DNA of 64,000 nt from Candidatus Rhodoferax mariagerensis (GTDB lineage: Bacteria; Pseudomonadota; Gammaproteobacteria; Burkholderiales; Burkholderiaceae_C). The notes under the pieces are model-generated. The model made no database searches, was not told the origin of the DNA, and saw nothing but the letters and a program-made list of their open reading frames with translations. The DNA lies in contig JADKAW010000006.1 in assembly GCA_016719055.1 (NCBI GenBank), forward strand, positions 124,001 to 188,000. Direction: 5' to 3'. The translations under genes and the position numbers were made by a program. Of this stretch, positions 60,885 through 64,000 are shown piece by piece. Position 1 is the stretch's first letter. Every line of letters begins with the position of its first letter.

Positions 60885-61547
60885 ATGCCACCTAAACCCA
60901 CCAAAGGAAACGCCCCGGCTGCTGTAACAGCCGAGGCGTCAAGTGCCAATCCAAACAAACCAATCGAAAGGAACAAGCAAATGGATTCTAAAGCCCAGTC
61001 TCAAAACACGCTACCCCTTATGGTCGATGGGGTTGCCATCACCCAAGACGAAGAAGGTCGTTATTCACTGAACGACCTTCAACGCGCCGCAGTCGCTGCC
61101 GGTGTTACAAAAGATATTCGGCCAAGTGAATGGCTTGCATTGCAGCAAACGCAGGAGCTGATTGAGGTTTTAATTGTGGAAAATCCCACAATTAAACCGA
61201 TCGTCAAGACACCCGGACGATACGGCGGAACCTTCGCGGCGTGGGAGCTTGTGTACTCGTATGGCATGTGGGTTGACGCGCAAGTCAACTTGAAAGTGAT
61301 CCGCGGGTTCCACACCGCGATGCGCACCGGCACTTATTCGGTGAACAAGCCGGTACCGCTAGACCGGAAAATTCAGCGTATCGAGTCCATCGCAAGGAAG
61401 ATCGACAAGGCGCAAGACCCGTTTAGCCGCGCCCTGCTGGTTATTGCTGCTGATTTGGCAACAGCAGCGGTTGGCCTTTCGATGCCAGACATCAGTCTGC
61501 TGCGGCCACTGCAAATGCCGTTGGACCTGAAAGGTGGTGCAGCATGA
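60885..61547 (+). CDS. KilA-N domain protein
   Basis: 220 aa. The KilA-N domain (about 45-150) has YSLNDLQRAAVAAGVTKDIR, SEWLALQQTQELIE and AWELVYSYGMWVDAQVNLKV then IRGFHTAMR, a DNA-binding fold common in phage antirepressor and regulatory genes. ATG 60885 has AAAGGAGGTCACCC, a strong ribosome site; ATG 60981 is an internal alternative. The end LKGGAA and overlap ATGA begin a chain of coupled genes. A palindrome lies inside the domain. Confidence 0.82.
   Translation: MPPKPTKGNAPAAVTAEASSANPNKPIERNKQMDSKAQSQNTLPLMVDGVAITQDEEGRYSLNDLQRAAVAAGVTKDIRPSEWLALQQTQELIEVLIVENPTIKPIVKTPGRYGGTFAAWELVYSYGMWVDAQVNLKVIRGFHTAMRTGTYSVNKPVPLDRKIQRIESIARKIDKAQDPFSRALLVIAADLATAAVGLSMPDISLLRPLQMPLDLKGGAA
61166..61198. 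promoter_or_regulatory. Palindrome GGTTTTAATT...AATTAAACC, site 2, inside the KilA-N gene
   Basis: GGTTTTAATTGTGG and CCCACAATTAAACC pair almost perfectly. Translated in frame as VLIVENPTIKP. It shares its outer arms with site 1 upstream of the lipoprotein gene, so the same protein may bind both (inference). Confidence 0.5.
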
Positions 61548-62236
61548 TCACCACAAAAAATGATCCAGTGAGCGCGTCTTCGGTTGTCATGCAACATGAC
61601 AAAACCACGCGACCAGTGAATTTCATTCGTTTTCATGGCCTCACGCTGCTGGTTGTGGAAAACGGTTGCATTGAATACATTGACCCACGGCCTTTGTGCG
61701 AGTTGGCTGGTCTGCAATGGAAGGGCGCACAGCGCACGATGATGAGTGGAGACAACCTCACGCTTTATGGGACGCGAAGACTGATCCCACCAGCATTTGG
61801 TACGCCAAAAGTGGCTCATTTTGGTGCCATTGAAGCGTCGCAGGATGTGTCAGAGGCTGATTCAGAGACACCTGGCTATCCAGAAACCGGGCTTATTCAC
61901 ATTCGGCTGGACAGGTCGCGGATGTTCCTGGCTCGGGTTAACACCAATCAAATGCGGGTGCAGGGCAACGGCGATGCCGCAGATTTCCTGCTTACTCTTC
62001 AGATCGAATGGGCTGAGGCTTTGCATTCCTATGAGACAAATGGGATTGCCGTTAAAAAGGGTCGGCGGGAAGATTTGGGCGATCTTGGTTTGCTGTACAA
62101 ACTAAGAGGCATGGCCGAAACCCCAGAAGAGCGGGCCGCCCTGGCTAGGCAGATCGCCGACCATCACAAGGAAATGGGCTACCCGTTGACGCCAGATCGG
62201 CAGCAAATACCGCTGTTTGAAGGCGGTGCATCATGA
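61544..62236 (+). CDS. P22 AR_N-type phage antirepressor
   Basis: 230 aa. The N-terminal antirepressor domain (about 25-130) has VNFIRFHGLTLLVVENGCIE, YIDPRPLCELAGLQWKGAQR and IPPAFGTP. The mid part (TGLIHIRLDRSRMFLARVNT) fits P22 AR_N-type proteins. The C-terminus (TPEERAALARQIADHHKEMG) is helical. The ATG overlaps the KilA-N stop, and the end FEGGAS continues the coupling pattern. Antirepressors free lytic genes from repression. Confidence 0.8.
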   Translation: MITTKNDPVSASSVVMQHDKTTRPVNFIRFHGLTLLVVENGCIEYIDPRPLCELAGLQWKGAQRTMMSGDNLTLYGTRRLIPPAFGTPKVAHFGAIEASQDVSEADSETPGYPETGLIHIRLDRSRMFLARVNTNQMRVQGNGDAADFLLTLQIEWAEALHSYETNGIAVKKGRREDLGDLGLLYKLRGMAETPEERAALARQIADHHKEMGYPLTPDRQQIPLFEGGAS

Positions 62237-62502
62237 GCACGCTAGATTTCAAAATAAGCACAGAGGCAAGACTTGTCTGTTACCTTGCAGACGCGACAAA
62301 GTTTAGCGAGGCCGTTGACATGTACTTTCATCTTCAAGACTTGATGGAAGAAAAAGGCGAGACCGCAGAGTTGATTGGAAAACTGGCGTCAGGTGTTACC
62401 GATTGGCCTGTCGATATGGTGGAGGCCATGATTCAGGCCAGAGCCCAATACGAGGCGCATCATGAAGAGATCAACCGGCTGGCAAAAGGCGGTGCATCAT
62501 GA
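62233..62502 (+). CDS. Small phage protein, coupled
   Basis: 89 aa helical protein (FKISTEARLVCYLADATKFS; EAVDMYFHLQDLMEEKGETA; VDMVEAMIQARAQYEAHHEE). Its ATG overlaps the antirepressor stop; its end AKGGAS runs straight into the next ATG. No family is known. Confidence 0.6.
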   Translation: MSTLDFKISTEARLVCYLADATKFSEAVDMYFHLQDLMEEKGETAELIGKLASGVTDWPVDMVEAMIQARAQYEAHHEEINRLAKGGAS

Positions 62503-62627
62503 AAAACCCAACCCAGCGCCAACGCGCCCTTTATTGGCAGGCTATTTGCCTCTTGTTCCCAAGTGGTGAGCCTGCACTGATAAAGATGCTGTTCGAAATC
62601 GCAAGACAGAAAGGCGGTGCAGCATGA
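62499..62627 (+). CDS. 42-aa phage protein, coupled
   Basis: ATG 62499 reads MKNPTQRQRALYWQAICLLF, then SGEPALIKMLFEIARQKGGA and A, TGA at 62625-62627. The ATG lies in the overlap ATGA of the previous gene. It is part of the same GGCGGTGCA[GT]CATGA junction series. Confidence 0.55.
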   Translation: MKNPTQRQRALYWQAICLLFPSGEPALIKMLFEIARQKGGAA

Positions 62628-62899
62628 GTGCAACAACCACAAATCAAAATACGGTTGCCCTTGATGATGATGATTCAGGAGAAGAATATCTAGCCCTCGA
62701 TGCCCAGGCCGCATACCGTAGCCTGAATTTCCTGGTTCAGATTTTGGCGGCCTGCAAGCCAGAAGAGCAGATCACCGGCATCTTCATCCATGCCGTGCTG
62801 GCTGACATCCTTGCGCACCTTGAAAACGTGGTGTCTGGCTTGCGCGTGCCGTCGATATTGCATACATTGCAGCCACAGGACGGACATGCAGTAAATTAG
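62624..62899 (+). CDS. Small acidic phage protein, coupled
   Basis: 91 aa. An acidic start (TVALDDDDSGEEYLALDAQA) and helices (AAYRSLNFLVQILAACKPEE; ITGIFIHAVLADILAHLENV). Last of the four coupled genes. No family is recognised. Stop TAG at 62897-62899 adjoins the start of the next reading frame. Confidence 0.55.
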   Translation: MSATTTNQNTVALDDDDSGEEYLALDAQAAYRSLNFLVQILAACKPEEQITGIFIHAVLADILAHLENVVSGLRVPSILHTLQPQDGHAVN

Positions 62900-62985
62900 G
62901 CACCTAGCCCCCGTGCTACCTGCGCAAAGCGCTACCTAACCCGTACCCTATCCCGCAAAAGCTGGGCTTTGACATCAGCAACGAG

Positions 62986-64000
62986 ATGCGCTACCTGCTG
63001 CAGGCAGCACCCATTGACTTTGACGCGATTGCTGAAAACACCCGCAATGTGATCCGCATCGTGAGTGAGGACACCGAGGCGCTGAACATGAATGAGCTGC
63101 AGCGTGCCAGTGATGAGCATTTGGCGGTGGCGGTGGTGGCTGAGGCGTTGACGGCCAGTGTGAACGGCACCAACAAGACGTTTGCGCTGGCCCAGTTCCC
63201 CGTGGTGCGCCCACGCATGCTGTATGACCTGAAGGGGGTGCAGATTGGGAGCACGCTGAACCCGATTGTGGTCACGCTCAACAGTGTGGTGCGCAATGAG
63301 TATGACGGCACCGGCACCCAGAGTGCCGGCACCTATTACACACTGGACTACAACCTGGGTGAGCTGCGCTTTGTAACCCAACTGGGTGCCAGCGTGACGC
63401 CCACCAACGCCTGGCCACTGACGGTGAGCTACTACTACACGCAAAACGTGAGCAAGTTTGACACCGACCTGGGTAGCCTGGTGGTCAAAGACAAATACGA
63501 CCTGCTGCTGACAGCCATTGGCACCATGGCTGGCACGATGGCGCTTGATGATCTGGTGGCGGACCTGAAACGCAGCCTGCATGACAGTGCCGCGGTGTTT
63601 GATGCCGCAGATGACGCCGACTTTGTGCGGTTTTTAAACCAGGCGCTGCCCGACATGGGCTGGAAGCGTAGCCGCACGATGGTGGGGCAGGTGCCGCTGG
63701 TGGCAGGCACGCCCAGCTACAGCCTGGCTGAGTACACCGACTTTTACAGCTACAAGACGCACCTGTGGGAGCCCGTGGCAGGGCGCCTGCAGGCGTGGGA
63801 GCCGGGCTACCCCGGCGCGATGCCGCGCATCCACAGCTACCGCGACGGCAGTGGGCACTGGCTGGGCTTTGAACCCGCACCCAGCGCCGAACACATTGCC
63901 CTGCGGGGCGCGGTGTGCAAGTTTTACTACATGGCCAACCATGCCCTTGGCACCAATGCGCTTGATACCACGGTGGCAGCGCTTGACCGGGGCCTGCTGC
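62986..64000 (+). CDS. Phage virion structural protein, runs off the window
   Basis: The frame is open from a TAG at 62905 to the edge. No ATG or GTG occurs before ATG 62986, yet the bases from about 62908 already look coding (CYLRKALPNPYPIPQKLGFD). Segments: EMRYLLQAAPIDFDAIAENT, SVNGTNKTFALAQFPVVRPR, YYTLDYNLGELRFVTQLGAS and WLGFEPAPSAEHIALRG. It resembles capsid/head-tail structural proteins; the exact role is uncertain. The 5' end may be truncated by recombination. Confidence 0.65.
   Translation, partial: MRYLLQAAPIDFDAIAENTRNVIRIVSEDTEALNMNELQRASDEHLAVAVVAEALTASVNGTNKTFALAQFPVVRPRMLYDLKGVQIGSTLNPIVVTLNSVVRNEYDGTGTQSAGTYYTLDYNLGELRFVTQLGASVTPTNAWPLTVSYYYTQNVSKFDTDLGSLVVKDKYDLLLTAIGTMAGTMALDDLVADLKRSLHDSAAVFDAADDADFVRFLNQALPDMGWKRSRTMVGQVPLVAGTPSYSLAEYTDFYSYKTHLWEPVAGRLQAWEPGYPGAMPRIHSYRDGSGHWLGFEPAPSAEHIALRGAVCKFYYMANHALGTNALDTTVAALDRGLL

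Noticed and set aside
62932..63582. Minus-strand frame at the right edge
   Set aside because: The plus strand here reads as a virion protein with normal codon use; the minus frame is its shadow.
1..64000. CRISPR arrays and rRNA genes
   Set aside because: No run of regularly spaced direct repeats and no rRNA sequence was seen.

Overview
The window looks like a chromosomal segment of a betaproteobacterium of the family Comamonadaceae, most like Rhodoferax, Polaromonas or Albidiferax. This is an inference from gene content: lptFG divergent from pepA-holC, a PhoP-like two-component operon, TctC/Bug receptors, IPTL-CTERM exoproteins, and a short repeat family (core GCCTCTAGCCC ... AAGCGC ... AGCTATCAAAA) that I remember from this family. 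No database could be consulted.

Layout. 0-4.4 kb: sugar ABC transporter (two permeases and an ATPase) followed by a GH31 alpha-glucosidase, one uptake-and-cleavage operon. 4.5-5.8 kb: CysB regulator and a CbiX/SirB chelatase (sulfur and siroheme). 5.9-8.05 kb: LptG/LptF. 8.08-10.3 kb: divergent pepA-holC and a small conserved gene. 10.4-11.5 kb: amino-acid binding protein. 11.7 kb: tRNA-Ser(GGA). 11.9-15.5 kb: homoserine sulfhydrylase, GNAT acetyltransferase, alpha/beta hydrolase, TctC receptor. 15.6-20.3 kb: RmuC, then a PhoPQ-like operon with a PepSY and a glycine-zipper protein. 20.5-24.6 kb: PurL. 24.7-26.4 kb: HipBA-type toxin-antitoxin locus with an amber stop in hipA. 27.2-28.8 kb: two gene remnants fused at a deletion scar. 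28.8-39.9 kb: DinB, a Pat-type acyl-CoA synthetase/acetyltransferase, a double-domain prolyl hydroxylase-like enzyme, LldD, a haem-motif diguanylate cyclase, PabBC and a LolD-like ATPase.

39.9-43.5 kb is a small defence island: an AbiEii-like pair, a decayed methyltransferase and a RelE/ParE-like pair. 43.5-48.2 kb is an AT-richer decayed zone with broken genes, a truncated subtilisin-like exoprotease, inverted repeats and small membrane, lipoprotein and zinc-ribbon genes.

48.3 kb to the right edge is a prophage or phage-derived region. It runs from terminase through fibre-like and glycine-rich virion proteins, portal and a gpF-like head protein, then a regulatory and lysis cassette (SLATT-like membrane protein, lipoprotein, KilA-N, P22 AR_N-type antirepressor and tiny coupled ORFs), then a virion gene running off the edge. 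No integrase is in the window.

Most notable points: (1) purL carries three in-frame insertions derived from repeats, one of which encodes nearly the same peptide as the tail of DinB; (2) hipA is split by one TAG codon; (3) the phage carries a DUF2829/Tad2-like domain (candidate anti-Thoeris) and a gpF-like head protein fused to a PBECR-like nuclease domain; (4) four successive phage gene junctions share one stop/start sequence; (5) a 123-bp segment between perfect 24-bp inverted repeats lies upstream of a truncated secreted protease.
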